A DNA stretch of 64,000 nucleotides. Origin: Chondrus crispus. Its lineage: Eukaryota > Rhodophyta > Florideophyceae > Gigartinales > Gigartinaceae. The stretch lies in contig NW_005178811.1 of the NCBI RefSeq assembly GCF_000350225.1, forward strand, positions 124,001 to 188,000, given 5' to 3'. The notes below the pieces were generated by a model. The model saw only the letters and a list, made by a program, of their open reading frames with translations, did not search any database and had not been told where the DNA came from. The translations under genes were made by a program, and so were the position numbers. This document shows positions 10,692 to 21,180 of this stretch, piece by piece (the stretch's first letter is position 1; each line of letters begins with the position of its first letter).

Positions 10692-11939
10692 ATGGCGTTT
10701 TGTACATGGATCCCGTCAATACGTCATAGCAATGACGCGAAATGGGCCGTCTCACTGCTTGATTGCAGGCGTCAGCGTCGAAAAGTCTCGCAGCATTCCC
10801 GGATCGCAAAAGCTGTCATGCTTCCTCCCGCACCGACTGTAGTAGTATTGACATGGGCATGCAGCCTTTCGGCCATTCCTCAAGCTGCAAGAGGTCCACC
10901 AGCTGCGTTTTTCGGAGCAGCATTGCTTGCAAACCTCTCTCTTTTCCCTACGGATGCCGTCGTCTTCACGAAACTGCTTGAGCTGGCTCCTATAGCCGTT
11001 TGTCTGCTTCTTTTGCAACCATCCTCGACTTCTCTAAATCAAAGGTCTGCTCCGGAGGTGCGCCAGCTCATGATTGCCTTCGTCATCGGTGCTGCAGGCA
11101 CAACTATGGGTGCCATATTAGCCGGACTTCTGCTCCCGCTTCAACCAGAAGCAGCCTGGCAGATGGCGTCTGCATTCGCCGCAACATATATTGGAGGGTC
11201 GGTGAACTATGTCGGTGTGGTACAAGCACTGAACATACCAAAAGATCTGGCAGCGGCTGGGCTTGCAGCCGATATGGGGGCGATGTCGCTATACTTTACA
11301 GGGCTTTTTTCTCTCGCGTCAAGAGTACGGTCTGAACAGCATGACTTGCCACTATCAAAGGAAAAGAATGTCACTTCTCGCCAAACGCATCAATTTAGGG
11401 AGCATGCTCAGCTTGTTCTCGTCCCAGTACTTATCACTGCTTGCGTCGCAGTATTCTCATGTATAGCAACGAACAGCCTCATGCTCCCTGCTGGGTCAAA
11501 TCTCATGATTATGTCAGGTATCTCGCTCTTGTTATCGCGATCAAGACGTCTGCAGCCGCTCTTGGGTCTCTCCGCCCGCATTGGAGATGTTATAGTGACA
11601 GCTTTCTTTATCGCTCTAGGTACCACGGCCCGACTCTCCGCCGTAGCTGGAGCGTCCCCAATGGTTGCCTGTATTGCTGCTGTGGTGCTTGCTGTTCATG
11701 CTCTTATAATGCTCTTGGTTGGAAGAGGCTTCTTCCGTCTTCCGCTTAACATATTGCTGCTGGCCTCAAACGCGAACGTTGGTGGTGCTACCACAGCTGC
11801 AGCATTTGCAGCTGCTTACGGTTGGCGTGGGCTCATCGCAGGGGCCATTCTTGCAGGCACCTTTGGATACCTAGTTGGGACGCCTGTCGCGTTGCTCCTC
11901 TTTCATTCATTCTCCAGGTTGCGGCCCAGCATCTCTTAA
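10692..11939 (+). CDS. DUF819-family polytopic membrane protein, predicted plastid-targeted
   Basis: The product has 415 residues. I chose the ATG at 10692 because it gives MAFCTWIPS, a red-algal style transit-peptide start, followed by about 45 basic, Ser-rich residues and then the family body; an upstream ATG at 10659 would add eleven residues. From about residue 45 the protein is a series of eight to ten hydrophobic helices. Its features are APTVVVLTWACSL, GAAGTTMGAILAGLLL, FAATYIGGSVNYVGV and the C-terminal ASNANVGGATTAAAFAAAYGW. The two glycine-rich G-G-S/N-x-N/A repeats (GGSVNYVG and NVGGATTA) are typical of DUF819, a two-fold repeated transporter-like family found in bacteria and in plant chloroplast envelopes. 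The substrate is unknown. No intron is seen. It is the last recognised host gene before the transposon nest. Confidence 0.83.
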   Translation: MAFCTWIPSIRHSNDAKWAVSLLDCRRQRRKVSQHSRIAKAVMLPPAPTVVVLTWACSLSAIPQAARGPPAAFFGAALLANLSLFPTDAVVFTKLLELAPIAVCLLLLQPSSTSLNQRSAPEVRQLMIAFVIGAAGTTMGAILAGLLLPLQPEAAWQMASAFAATYIGGSVNYVGVVQALNIPKDLAAAGLAADMGAMSLYFTGLFSLASRVRSEQHDLPLSKEKNVTSRQTHQFREHAQLVLVPVLITACVAVFSCIATNSLMLPAGSNLMIMSGISLLLSRSRRLQPLLGLSARIGDVIVTAFFIALGTTARLSAVAGASPMVACIAAVVLAVHALIMLLVGRGFFRLPLNILLLASNANVGGATTAAAFAAAYGWRGLIAGAILAGTFGYLVGTPVALLLFHSFSRLRPSIS

Positions 11940-13398
11940 GACAAATAAAGAGTGTACATTTCTTGTTCAGTTGAATCAAGAGGGGACATTTCATAGTCAA
12001 CACGGTCGTTAAATCTGTGACAATCCGTAGTTTATGGCTGCTGCTATTGTTTTGCTATCGAGGCGTATTTTCGAATGAACTGAAACGGTAACCCAGCCGT
12101 CTTCAGAGAATAAAGTATCCGGCATCTTGACGCTCCATTGCAGTATGTTACTGTGATTTATTAGACAGTGTCACCTGCCGGGTGACACTGCCTAGAACAA
12201 AACATGGCAACAGACAAAAGAAACAATCATGGTACATGGTTCTTGAACAAGGGGTGAAGAGTGCAGACGCACTTCACAAAATAGTGGTATGGACTTGGGG
12301 GTGTCCCATTTCCAAACCCCAATGCGAGGGAGCGGTCAAATATCTGCGTTTCCTGATGTCTGACACAGCTTTCCACTAAGGACACAAGCAACGATTTTTT
12401 ATTGTATCGACCAAGAAAAGTTTGGACGTTGATTTGTGCATGTGTGGATTGAAGACAAAGCTTCTGGAAGGCATATTCACGGAGTGAAACCGTCATGGTT
12501 TTCTGCAATTTGTTCAAAATGAGTATATTGGCCTGTACGGAAGGGAAATGAACAAGCACGGAGTGACAATGTTCCAAAACCCTGTTTACATATAGTTTTT
12601 GATCTTTTAACAAGATCACGCGTCAACTAGTGAACATGATTGATATCGAGCTTCTCGCACTATTAAATCAATTCTGCGCTTAAGGTTTACTCGAGGCTCC
12701 CTTTCCGGGAAGATAAATCGTTCTGCATTTCCATATTTCAGCCTATGCATAGATATCTTCAAGCATTCGAGACGCCCTAATAGTCGAAATCGAAAAGCCC
12801 TCTTAATGGAGTATAAGAGACTATATATGTACCTTGTTGAAAGCATCTCTGCCTTCTCCAGGCTATGAATGCACTAGTGCCTTGGGCATGTGAATGTTCC
12901 TTTCCATTTTCAGAAGATATATTTTTTCATTAAGGCAGTGCAGAATCCTTCAGCGGCTTCGCGAAAGAATGCAAACCATCCGTAATCGGCGATTTATACC
13001 CCTAGAGTAAGGCATTCAATGTTTGCATTGAGAACCAACAGTCAGTCTTTGCATGGAACGAAAGCCTGTAGTTCACTCCTTATATTCTGAAAGGTTAATT
13101 GAGAATTGTGAGAAGAAAAGGAAGCTTCTTTGGCAATGGCGAAACATCAGTAAATATTATCGCTATACACAGGGGTCGCTAGCTAGTGAAGAAAAACCCC
13201 AAAGCATACGAACTCAGATGTGCGCCAAACCTCCACACTACTTCAGATAGTTGCAAGCGCAGATATTCAGGAAGTGGGGACAAAGAAACGATTGTCTTTC
13301 TGGACTACAATACAGCCATTGCAGTATGCCTATCTTCATGCTGGCGCAGGTGTTGTGTCTCCGGAACAATACTGTGCATGCAGAACATGTCTAACCCT
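11940..13398. other. Gene-poor intergenic stretch
   Basis: About 1.46 kb without a supported gene. It contains a perfect 10-bp hairpin at 12166-12190 just beyond the DUF819 gene and is otherwise AT-rich with no domain-bearing frame. Confidence 0.5.
12166..12190. repeat. Perfect hairpin, 10-bp stem
   Basis: CAGTGTCACC at 12166-12175 pairs exactly with GGTGACACTG at 12181-12190 around a 5-nt loop. It lies about 230 bp downstream of the DUF819 stop codon. A role in 3'-end formation is possible but nothing else supports it. Confidence 0.7.
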
Positions 13399-13572
13399 AA
13401 GGTCGTCCGTAAAATAACACGTTTTTTTCCATTTGCCCACAAACTCGCTGGACGTACAGTAAACCCGAGATTGAAAAATTCTGCCACGGGTTTTGCGGAC
13501 TGACCATCAGCAAGGTACTGTACCTGCCCGCAATAAACGCAAGTTTGGTACATCGTTGTGCCGCCTGACGGA

Positions 13573-13911
13573 TCACGTGCACCTGCGTGAATACTCGCTG
13601 AAGCGAATATTGTAGCTCGCCACAAAGATAGAAAGGTTTTCAGTCGAAAGGGCGATGTGTTTCGTCTTCTTGACAGGCTGAGGGGGGCCGTTTGGAGAGG
13701 GCCGCTTTTTAGAAGCTTCTACTTGTCTATCTTTCGCGGTTGCTTCGGCGGCATCTGTGGCAGATCCTGTCGTGCTTTGATCCGTTGATGGACTCTGCGC
13801 AGATGAAGCGATAAGGGCGTCCATGACGCATATCGATACGACCCGTGCAGTCTGAGACTCGTTTGTGCTGATGAAAAGCAGCACCGGAAAACCCACTTCG
13901 TTTTCCTTCAC
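13573..13911 (-). CDS. Small ORF carried by the AAGGT-family transposon (copy 1)
   Basis: A 112-codon frame whose last 83 codons (from MDALIASSAQ) match the ORF at 47089-47340 with few substitutions (IASSAQSPSTDQSTTGSATD is identical). The product is Ser/Thr/Ala-rich at first, then basic (KKTKHIALSTENLS). No known domain is recognised. Conservation between two copies may reflect recent common ancestry rather than selection, so coding status is uncertain. The first codon is not an unambiguous start. Confidence 0.35.
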   Translation of the reverse strand: MKENEVGFPVLLFISTNESQTARVVSICVMDALIASSAQSPSTDQSTTGSATDAAEATAKDRQVEASKKRPSPNGPPQPVKKTKHIALSTENLSIFVASYNIRFSEYSRRCT

Positions 13912-15386
13912 GATAGGTCGATCCGGTACTGCTGTGATCAGGCGAATGTGAAACTCGTGGAAAACTCACATGCCCCCAGTTTTCGGTAGGGGGGGGGGGG
14001 GGGGGGGGGGCGGTCGCGATATAGTGCTACCCTGTGCCAGTGGGCCGAAAACGGCACTATATCGAACCAGGCACTATAAGATAATGAGATTTACGCTTTT
14101 TTGCAGCCACTTCCTTCCATCATCACCCATCTAACTTCAAAACTACTTCCCCTTGCCCAAATGAGGTCAGACTGGTGGTGATGGATGCTCTGCGTTTGCT
14201 AATCAACTGAGAGGAGATACAGAATCTCTAGCCGTACTGGGTCAGAGACACCCCGAATTTCCTTTTATTGGTGCGGCAATACACAGATTTTTAGAAAAAG
14301 GTCTATTTGGTAATTTGACTGGCACCAGAAAGACCGAGTAACGCGGACGCGGAAACGTTGATGGGGAATGATGAGGAGTTGACGCACTTTGGGGAGGGGC
14401 TATTGTGCGCCTTTGGAACCGCAGGTGATCGTGCCCGCTTCTTGGTCGAGTTGCCAGGCTTTGAGGCCTTGCCACTTTTCATACGTTCCAACCTTTTTTG
14501 CTCCATCAGTTTTTTCGCTTCTGCCTTCTGTTCTTTCTGCAGTTCTCTTTCTTTTTGCCGGGCAGCGTTTTCCCCCGCCTTTTGTCGCTGTAGCCGATCC
14601 TCCTCAATGTTTTCTGCTTCCTGCGCACAGTAAAATCGCCAAACGTCAGATAAATTGCAAGCGTCCCCAGCTGAATCGTTTCTCTTCTGCCCATGTCACC
14701 CTTTGCTTTTGGTCCATGTGGCCTGGGAGCACTTGCATTTATGACAATCTTGTTAACGCTATCATGATTTGCATCTCTGCCCCTATTATTGCAAGTAAAG
14801 CGGACTTTTCGTTGTTGACAATTTCTTTCAGCTTTTCGAAGACAGCTTTGTCATTCTGCCTCTGTACTGCGGATGCGCCACAATTCGATAAAGGCCTTTG
14901 TAGGGCTTCCCGTAGCACTTCCTTACGAATACGATCGTTTTCAAACCGTTTAAGAAACCTATAGCCCATTGGTCTCACTTCAGTAAATTTACTGCTCTCT
15001 ACCGTCGGTCTTTGGCCATTGCGTCCCGTCTGTCCATTTGCTTGGCACGCGCTGCCTGATGACGCATTCCAATCGACATCGGAGGGACATGGATTGTGCG
15101 TAACTGGAGACCTGTCTCGTGAACAGGACGAGAAGGTGTTTGATCGTGGATCGAATACTACTGTTTGCCTTTAATGGTGTTGTGTGCCCGCCATTTTTGT
15201 TGGCGGTACGGGGAGAGGCGAGGAGGCAACATTGCAGGGAACTGTAGACGTGGAGAATGCTCCAGGCCCCGGAGCGTTTCCCTGGAGTCCAGCGATGAAT
15301 GACTGCACCGATTGTCCGCACTGCGCTTACCTCTCAGTGGCATGCTTTCGTACAGTGAGAGCAACGAGAACTGAATCACCAAATTA

Positions 15387-16448
15387 CAGTGCCTCCTACG
15401 ATATAGTGCTATAGCGTGACATACCTCTAGCTATGGCACTATTGGGGGGATGGCACTATATAAAGGAGGCTCAAATACATATATTTGGGGACAAAGCACA
15501 CTGCTAAGAGCATCTCCACCGCGCAGGCAAATTGTGGCCATTTCTAAAAATATGGCGACTCAGGCTTGAGTTTGGTCTCCACCGCGCAAATCTGCACACA
15601 AATTTGTTTCACAAATCGTATGATAAATGGGATTTGTGTCTTGACGGCACACATACTTTTTGATTTTGTGGCGCGTCACGTCACAAATCCCATTTTTTGG
15701 CAACACTCTTCTGTTTGAACGGGCTGATTTTTTGTTACTTTTAGACACCGAAACAGCAAGAACGCGGGAAGCCACGGGTACACCTGACCCGCCCAAAACG
15801 TCTGAGCATGCCAAATGCGCAGTGGACGGTCTATGCTCGCACTGCACATGCCCGCATCCACCCGCACGCAGACATTGTGCACGCGTTAACACTCATTTAT
15901 TATGGGAGTCCGCGGGCGTGGATGGGGGCTAACTGAACTCGACCATCTGGCAAAGGCGTGGGTGGCGACGCGGCCGGGTACGCTTCGGGCGGCGAGGACA
16001 AGTCTGGGTGGAAGAGGTCAGCGTCGACGAACTGGACCTCGGCTTTGTGTCCTGCTGGTCGGGGTGGCGGGCAGCCCAGAAGTCGGGGCGCGGGACGTCT
16101 AGGTGCGGATCGGGGGCGGGTGCGACGCAGTGCGCGGTGGAGACCGCGACGCGATTTGCGCAACAGCGATTTGTGGTACTTTCGCAAACGGAATGCGCAA
16201 AACGAATGCCCATGTGGGAGCCTGACAAGTGTCCAAATATAGAAACAATTTGCCTATGCGGTGGAGATGCTCTAACACAAACACAACAAAGCCTGTATAA
16301 CACAACCAAATAACTTCATCCTTTGAGTACTGAACCATGCCGGATGATACACGTGTGAGCTTATGATAACCTGCGCCAGAGGGTGAGCCATAGCACTATA
16401 TAGAGGGAAGCACTACTAAAGTAGGCACTATTGAGCGACCCCCCCCTG
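15387..16448. mobile_element. Pogo-like element B inserted in element A
   Basis: The left end is CAGTGCCTCCTACGATATAG at 15387 and the right end is TATTGAGCGACC followed by a C run and CTG at 16448. Both sides carry a TA duplication (15385-15386 and 16449-16450). Subterminal GCACTATAT-like repeats occur at both ends. Without the Harbinger MITE it carries, it is about 295 bp long, i.e. a MITE. Its removal restores an open reading frame across the insertion point, which independently supports both borders. Confidence 0.75.
15508..16272. mobile_element. PIF/Harbinger MITE C, 765 bp, inserted in element B
   Basis: The terminal inverted repeats GAGCATCTCCACCGC (15508) and GCGGTGGAGATGCTC (ending 16272) are perfect over 15 bp and continue with one mismatch. 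They are flanked by the 3-bp duplication TAA (15505-15507 and 16273-16275). The GAGCATC terminus and TWA-type 3-bp duplication are standard for PIF/Harbinger. No transposase is present; the interior is GC-rich, with overlapping frames that carry no recognisable domain. Confidence 0.85.
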
Positions 16449-16840
16449 TAGCCTTTTTTACCAAATAATACTTTTCTGGAGTGGTACAGTAAGATAGTAG
16501 CTGCCGAGCCGTCGCACTGACTTCCTCCTTTTTCGCAGCCATAAATGCCAGCCTACACTTTTGCAGATTTCCAATTGCATCATCGATTCTGCCTTTTTCC
16601 GCCATAGTCTCTCTTCGAGTTAGCAACTGCATAATATATTTCCGCGGCGGCAGCGGCTCTCGGGCAGCACGTCCATCCAACTGCCTCTCTGGAGTCCCTT
16701 CGTTTTTGGCTCAAAATTCGTGCCACCCGCAGAAAGGTAGCACTATATCGGAGCTGGCACTAACAAAGATGGCACTATATCGCGACCCCCCCTGTATGAG
16801 TTTTGCCAAACGCGTTGTCTGAAATTTTTTGTCCCACTAA

Positions 16841-17983
16841 GAGCATCGGCAGTGGCCCGCTGGTATGGGGAGTATGAGCTGTTACCCGCTGCATGTTACC
16901 CGTGCTCACGGATCATAGCATCCCCACCGGCACTTGATCAAATCAGCAAATTACTTTATTTGCTTTTTTTCCTCCGAAATGCAACCCTACTCGTCCAAAA
17001 ACAGAGGAAAAAATATAGCACCCTCCGAAAAACGGAGGCAAATATCCGGAATGCCTCAGGTGCTATCCTACAAATAGTTTATGACTTTCCAAGTGCAAGT
17101 AAACCATTGGGCAACTTTTGGCGCGAAACCAGGAAATGTACAGTGAAAGTAAACACTGTTCGCGCTAATCCGGACAAATACATATCCCCGTTGGTCTCTA
17201 TGCTCTCTACAACTGGTAAAATCATCACCAATTGGTGAGCAAACAGTCTCGATACTTTGAAAGTCCAACCGGTACTCCATGAATTCCACACCTGTTCCTG
17301 GAAATGGCGTTCCAATCGTGGCCCATGCTTTCGCTTCGACTTCCCCTTGTACGTCAAAGAAAACGCGGTCGGTTCTGCCATCCGAATGTATTCATCCACC
17401 GAGTCGGCTGTGATGCCATATGCAAGTAAACGCAGCGCTGCTGTGGCTTTCTGGTGGCAAGTAAATCCCTTTCGTTTCGTACAGTCCTCGCGCTGTACAA
17501 AATAAATATCACTTGTCGGTATTGCCGCGATAATTCTGTCGAACACAGACCGCGATATGCGGAATCTACGCTGAAAATGGTGAGCAGTGTAGGTTGGAGT
17601 TGGTGCAAAGTAATCATTGTGCAAACGCAGAGCAGCTGATTCTCTGCCTCTTTCAATATTTCCACAACGACCAGCACGGGAGCCTCTGCGGATGACTTTG
17701 TCGTCACTGTCGTCGTCACTACTCGAGAAAAGCTGTATTGGGTCGTCAAGGAAGGAGTCATGAAACTCGTCTTGCAGCACATAATCCATAATGCCTTGAT
17801 TGTCGCTCTCGGCGCGATGGTCAAACTCCTTAAACTTAATAACTGCGGCTTGACGGGTGTAGAAGACAGTGGTAGAGGAAAAACAGCAAATAGGAAAAAC
17901 GTCAACTGGCCAGGGAGAGACTTACACGTATGAAAATAGTTTTGCCTGTTTGCCTATTTGCCTTGGCGCCGGTGGGGATGCTC
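16841..17983 (-). mobile_element. PIF/Harbinger element with truncated transposase
   Basis: The right end GCCGGTGGGGATGCTC finishes at 17983 and is followed by TAA; the left GAGCATCGGCAGTGG at 16841 is preceded by TAA. The left repeat matches the right only partly. A better match, GCATCCCCACCGGC, sits at 16918, so the true left end may be there, with 16841-16917 belonging to another, truncated Harbinger end. It contains the N-terminal part of a Harbinger transposase (17079-17789) and no catalytic domain. It abuts and cuts off the AAGGT-family element. Confidence 0.75.
17079..17789 (-). pseudogene. Harbinger transposase fragment (ALP1/HARBI1-like N-terminus)
   Basis: The frame starts at an ATG (17787-17789, MDYVLQDEFHDSF). 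It carries the conserved Harbinger N-terminal helical region: YTAHHFQRRFRISRSVFDRI, then DIYFVQREDCTKRKGF, then HQKATAALRLLAYGITADS and DEYIRMAEPTAFSL. After ERHFQEQVWNSWSTGW the sequence diverges and the whole DDE nuclease region is missing, so the coding part is an internally deleted remnant. It needs about 250 more residues to be a complete transposase. The type resembles plant and oomycete Harbinger proteins and differs from the transposase at 43124-44392. Confidence 0.75.
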
Positions 17984-20146
17984 TAACCATGCCGTGCAGC
18001 GAGTCCATCACAGCGATCTCACAATACTGTAGCGAACCGATTATAGAGCTTGACAATCTCGAACCGCCTGAGGTTTCGGCTGTTTGCCAGCGTGTGATTT
18101 CGAAGCCCAATAAGAGGAGAAACGATTCGGAGCACGGTATCGGTGAAGCGTACGAAAGTGGGAGATGCGCAAAAGTGGAAGGCGCGCCCTGCGTAGCTGA
18201 GGATATGACTGCTGTATTGTAGACGCAAGGAATCTACAGTGCATGTGTACATGTGAGCGCTCAGCGAGTGTGATGAAGAAAATTCGAAGATGAATGCGAC
18301 TACAGCGTCATGGGAAACTGGGAATGTCGCTTGCCCCATGAGTTCACTGTGTGCCTTGTGACGTTTTGAAAATCATGAAGAGGATGCAGCCAAGTATTTC
18401 CCAACATGGATATCGCTGCTCGGAGTCGCCAAGTGCTACGGCATCGTCGTAACGAGGGAAAACGGTCGTTGGATGAAGGATTGTTTCAGAATCAGGGATC
18501 TGTGTGAGTGCACGTGCATGCCAAGCTGTGCCGCGATCGCTGTTGTGGAACAGTACTGTACTTGCAAAACTGACATAAAATTACCCTTAGGCTCGACCCG
18601 ACGTCGAATGTCGCACGGCATATGCGAACATTCGTGATGCTCTAATAAAGTTGGGATCACGTGGATTTAAAGAGGAAGCAGTAGCAAGCACGGGCAAGCG
18701 CTTCTCGTCGTGGCTGTTGCTGCAAGTATCAGTAAGCGATGCTCGGAAGTATCGATGAGGCTTGAATCTAGAATCATAGCAGTGGAGAACGGCGGCGGTC
18801 TTGCTTGTTAAGTACTACGACATGTTGCAGACAGCTCATCAAGGTGCGCAATGCTTTCTCAACGCGGGGCACATCGAATGCAGCGATCTGATACAGAGCT
18901 GTCTCTCTCGTCAGGTGCGTGGCAGGTACTGTAGATACAAAGCTGAGGCGCGGTGCACTGCCCGGATATTAGAAAAATATGGTTTGATTGAATGCAAGTT
19001 TTCCTGTGAGCTCTTCTCTTCAAAGGATTGACTTCATTTCAGATATGTTTGCATGACTACGGCAGGGTAAGCAAGGAGAAGTGGGGATACTGTGCTGTAT
19101 TTGGATGGAGAAGGGCGGACCATGTTAACGGAAAAGCACACTCGACCGGCTGATATCAGCAGAAACGGGGCTGAGAGCGCGAGAGTCTTTGGTGGTCCAT
19201 TTCGCATTTGTTGGAGACCAAGGAAGCTTTTGACTGGCCTCTTTGTACAAACAGGCCCGTTGCAAGGCAACATTTTTTGTGCTGTTCTTCCACTAGGGTA
19301 CCCAAAGATGGAGCGAATGTGGTCCGGTTTATTTAATCAAATAAAAGGATTTTGATAAGCAGGATTTCTGTGGTCCGTGTGAGAGAAGATAAAAGAAGGT
19401 GTTTTTATTTTTGGATAAAGGACAAGGACGGCGAGGGAAAGTCCAGACAGGTTTCCTGGAACGGGCCAGGGAATGAGGGGAGACTTCGTAGAAAATATGA
19501 AATTTCTAAGTGCCGTTCTTGTGAACGGGTCCAGGTCTGAGGTTGCCAAATCACCCGGTTTCATAAAAACGAGTCTCGATGTCAAGGTCTCGCCCAATCA
19601 TGGTGCACTTGGTGTAAGACCTCTGTATTTTGGAGATTTAGATACTGGCACGCACGGCTATGTCCTCCCGCGCCATATCGGCTTCCCGTCACGCTACATC
19701 ATAATAATATCATACATTTCATGATCGACATGCTGATATAATGTAACAAGTCTTTTGGGTCATGTTTTATCTCTCCACACCCACAATATCGCATCAAGTT
19801 GCAAACAAACTTGACCCCAGGACCTGTGTGAAACTGGCGAGTGAAATCGAATTCGGCTGGTGTGCTGCTGTTGATTAGCGACAACACGGGCGGCTCGTTT
19901 CGCAATGATGCAACTTTCCCATACCCTCTCTATCAACATAAGATCAGGGCGTGAAACAACGCTGACATGCATCGAACGTGATTAGCTATGGGGACGAAAA
20001 TGAGCGGCTCCTAAGTTGTAAGCTTTGACAAGATATAGTGGAGCGACTGGCTGGGAGTATTTTCTTTCTCCTCGAGCGCTGTGCCGTTGTGGGACGTAAG
20101 TATTGAGGGAATTGCAGCTATTACCGCAAGGTAACAAGGGTTTTGC

Positions 20147-20166
20147 ACTGTACCCTTGGGTACAGT
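20147..20166. repeat. GTAC palindrome, 9-bp stem
   Basis: ACTGTACCC pairs with GGGTACAGT around TT. It belongs to the palindrome group described in the findings. Confidence 0.75.
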
Positions 20167-20936
20167 AGCCCCTGTTAGTGCCAACTAGTGCTTGTGCTGT
20201 CACCGGCACCAGGTGGTGACCTCCCGCAAGAGTAGATCCTATTTTTGAGCTATATTACAATCACCTGTATTCAACACCATGGTTGTATGTTACATATCTT
20301 ATACAGTACCGTGGTTTGCTCTCAAGAACAGATACGATTATTTCACTCTTCTCTACAACCGCGTCGCCATCAATTTTGCGCCCTTGCTTGCGACCAGAGC
20401 GAACGAATTATGAACAGTTCCGTAACTCGCAGACGTCCAGAATATACAGTAATGAACACGCACACTCTCACTCCTGACTAAATTCGTGTCACTCTTCGAC
20501 GAGACCGTGAAGTTCTTCGTCCCGTTCCATAAAATCTATAAACTTCTGATGCGACGTTTTGAAGGACAGGATCGTTCTGGAAGTCTATTCTCGTCAGTCG
20601 AAGTGCACTACGGTCTAGGTGATACGTGGTCTCACTGAACCACTTGTCAACACTGTTGTTTTGCGCATGTCGCTTTAGCCAGAATCCCGAAAGACGAGAA
20701 GGAAGTCACGATGCGTTGTCTATTGAACTGTGCTTCGAACTGGGGCTGGAAAGAGTTTAGTGCTTCTGAATTAGGCTGGTCTGCGTTCTTCCATGGGCGG
20801 CAGAGTGCCGTCAAGATTGTGGGCTAATGTGATGCTCAATATCTAGAACGTGTAACACGTGTAGTTTTTCTCACAATCCAAAGATTTTCAACTTAAAATT
20901 GACGTCATCTGCACATGAAGCCATTTCGCTCGTCGT

Positions 20937-20965
20937 CTACAGTACTGTATCAAAAGGTACTGTAG
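20937..20965. repeat. GTAC inverted repeat
   Basis: CTACAGTAC at 20937-20945 is complementary to GTACTGTAG at 20957-20965. The left arm overlaps a perfect 12-bp palindrome TACAGTACTGTA at 20938-20949. Confidence 0.75.
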
Positions 20966-21161
20966 ATACCTGGCTACAATCATGCAATGCGTCATGATAA
21001 GACCGCTCGCCGCTCGAAATAGAAAAACGGTAAGTTTCGAAAAAAGTGCACTATGACACTGTTCTCGAAAGTGCCCTCTGACGGGACCCCACCCTGATTC
21101 AAGATCGTATCTTCACCAACCTTCACGAAAAAACAATTCAGAATGATCTGGCAACTACAGT

Positions 21162-21180
21162 ACAGTACCCTTGGTACTGT
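21162..21180. repeat. GTAC inverted repeat
   Basis: ACAGTACC (21162-21169) pairs with GGTACTGT (21173-21180) around a 3-nt loop. Confidence 0.75.

Larger units (their letters stand above)
14242..16680 (-). pseudogene. Interrupted gene remnant carried by pogo-like element A
   Basis: Several minus-strand pieces appear to belong to one gene. From the ATG at 16680 the protein reads MDGRAAREPLPPRKY... to YYLVKKA at about 16451. There it is interrupted by element B. Excising B plus one TA copy continues the frame exactly into LVIQFSLLSLYESMPLR, ending at a good GTAAGC donor (15331/15330). Likely later exons lie at 14978-14739 (RPMGYRFLKRFENDRIRKEV...) and 14506-14303 (basic, Ser/Pro-rich). The product would be helical and charged. 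I recognise no domain and no DDE triad. It may be an element-borne accessory gene or a captured host fragment. Exon borders beyond the first are guesses. Confidence 0.45.
13989..16794. mobile_element. Pogo/Tigger-like element A (Tc1-mariner superfamily), 2.8 kb including nested insertions
   Basis: The right end is GGCACTATATCGCGACCCCC followed by CCTG at 16794, then TA (16795-16796). The left end begins after TA (13987-13988) with a 22-base G run and then CGGTCGCGATATAGTGC at 14011. The CAG-type terminus, TA target duplication and repeated subterminal CGATATAGTGC copies (both ends) fit pogo/Tigger-type elements. The CA of the left terminus has been lost or absorbed into the expanded G tract. 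Removing element B (15387-16448) leaves about 1.74 kb. No DDE transposase is recognisable inside, so the element is probably non-autonomous or decayed. Confidence 0.7.
13399..16837 (-). mobile_element. Non-autonomous DNA transposon, family AAGGT[T/C]GTCCGTAAA, interrupted and truncated copy
   Basis: The intact end is AAGGTCGTCCGTAAAATAAC at 13399. The sequence 13399-13988 is the reverse complement of the element at 42658-47522 (its two flanks around an inserted Harbinger). The remaining end appears as GAGTTTTGCCAAACGCG at about 16798-16814, on the far side of a pogo-like insertion at 13989-16794. The outermost bases of this second end, including the terminal repeat, are missing where the next Harbinger element starts at 16841. 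An 83-codon ORF (MDALIASSAQSPSTD...) is shared with the other copy. Because the second copy carries the uninterrupted sequence across the insertion point, it acts as an approximate empty site. Confidence 0.8.

Noticed and set aside
18636..18650. GATGCTCTAA as a right Harbinger end
   Set aside because: No left partner or matching terminal repeat was found nearby; possibly a remnant but not supportable.
21040..21110. Decayed pogo-like end (GTGCACTATGACACTG ... GACCCCACCCTG)
   Set aside because: Resembles the right end of element A, but there is no clear TA duplication or left end, so it is not listed as an element.
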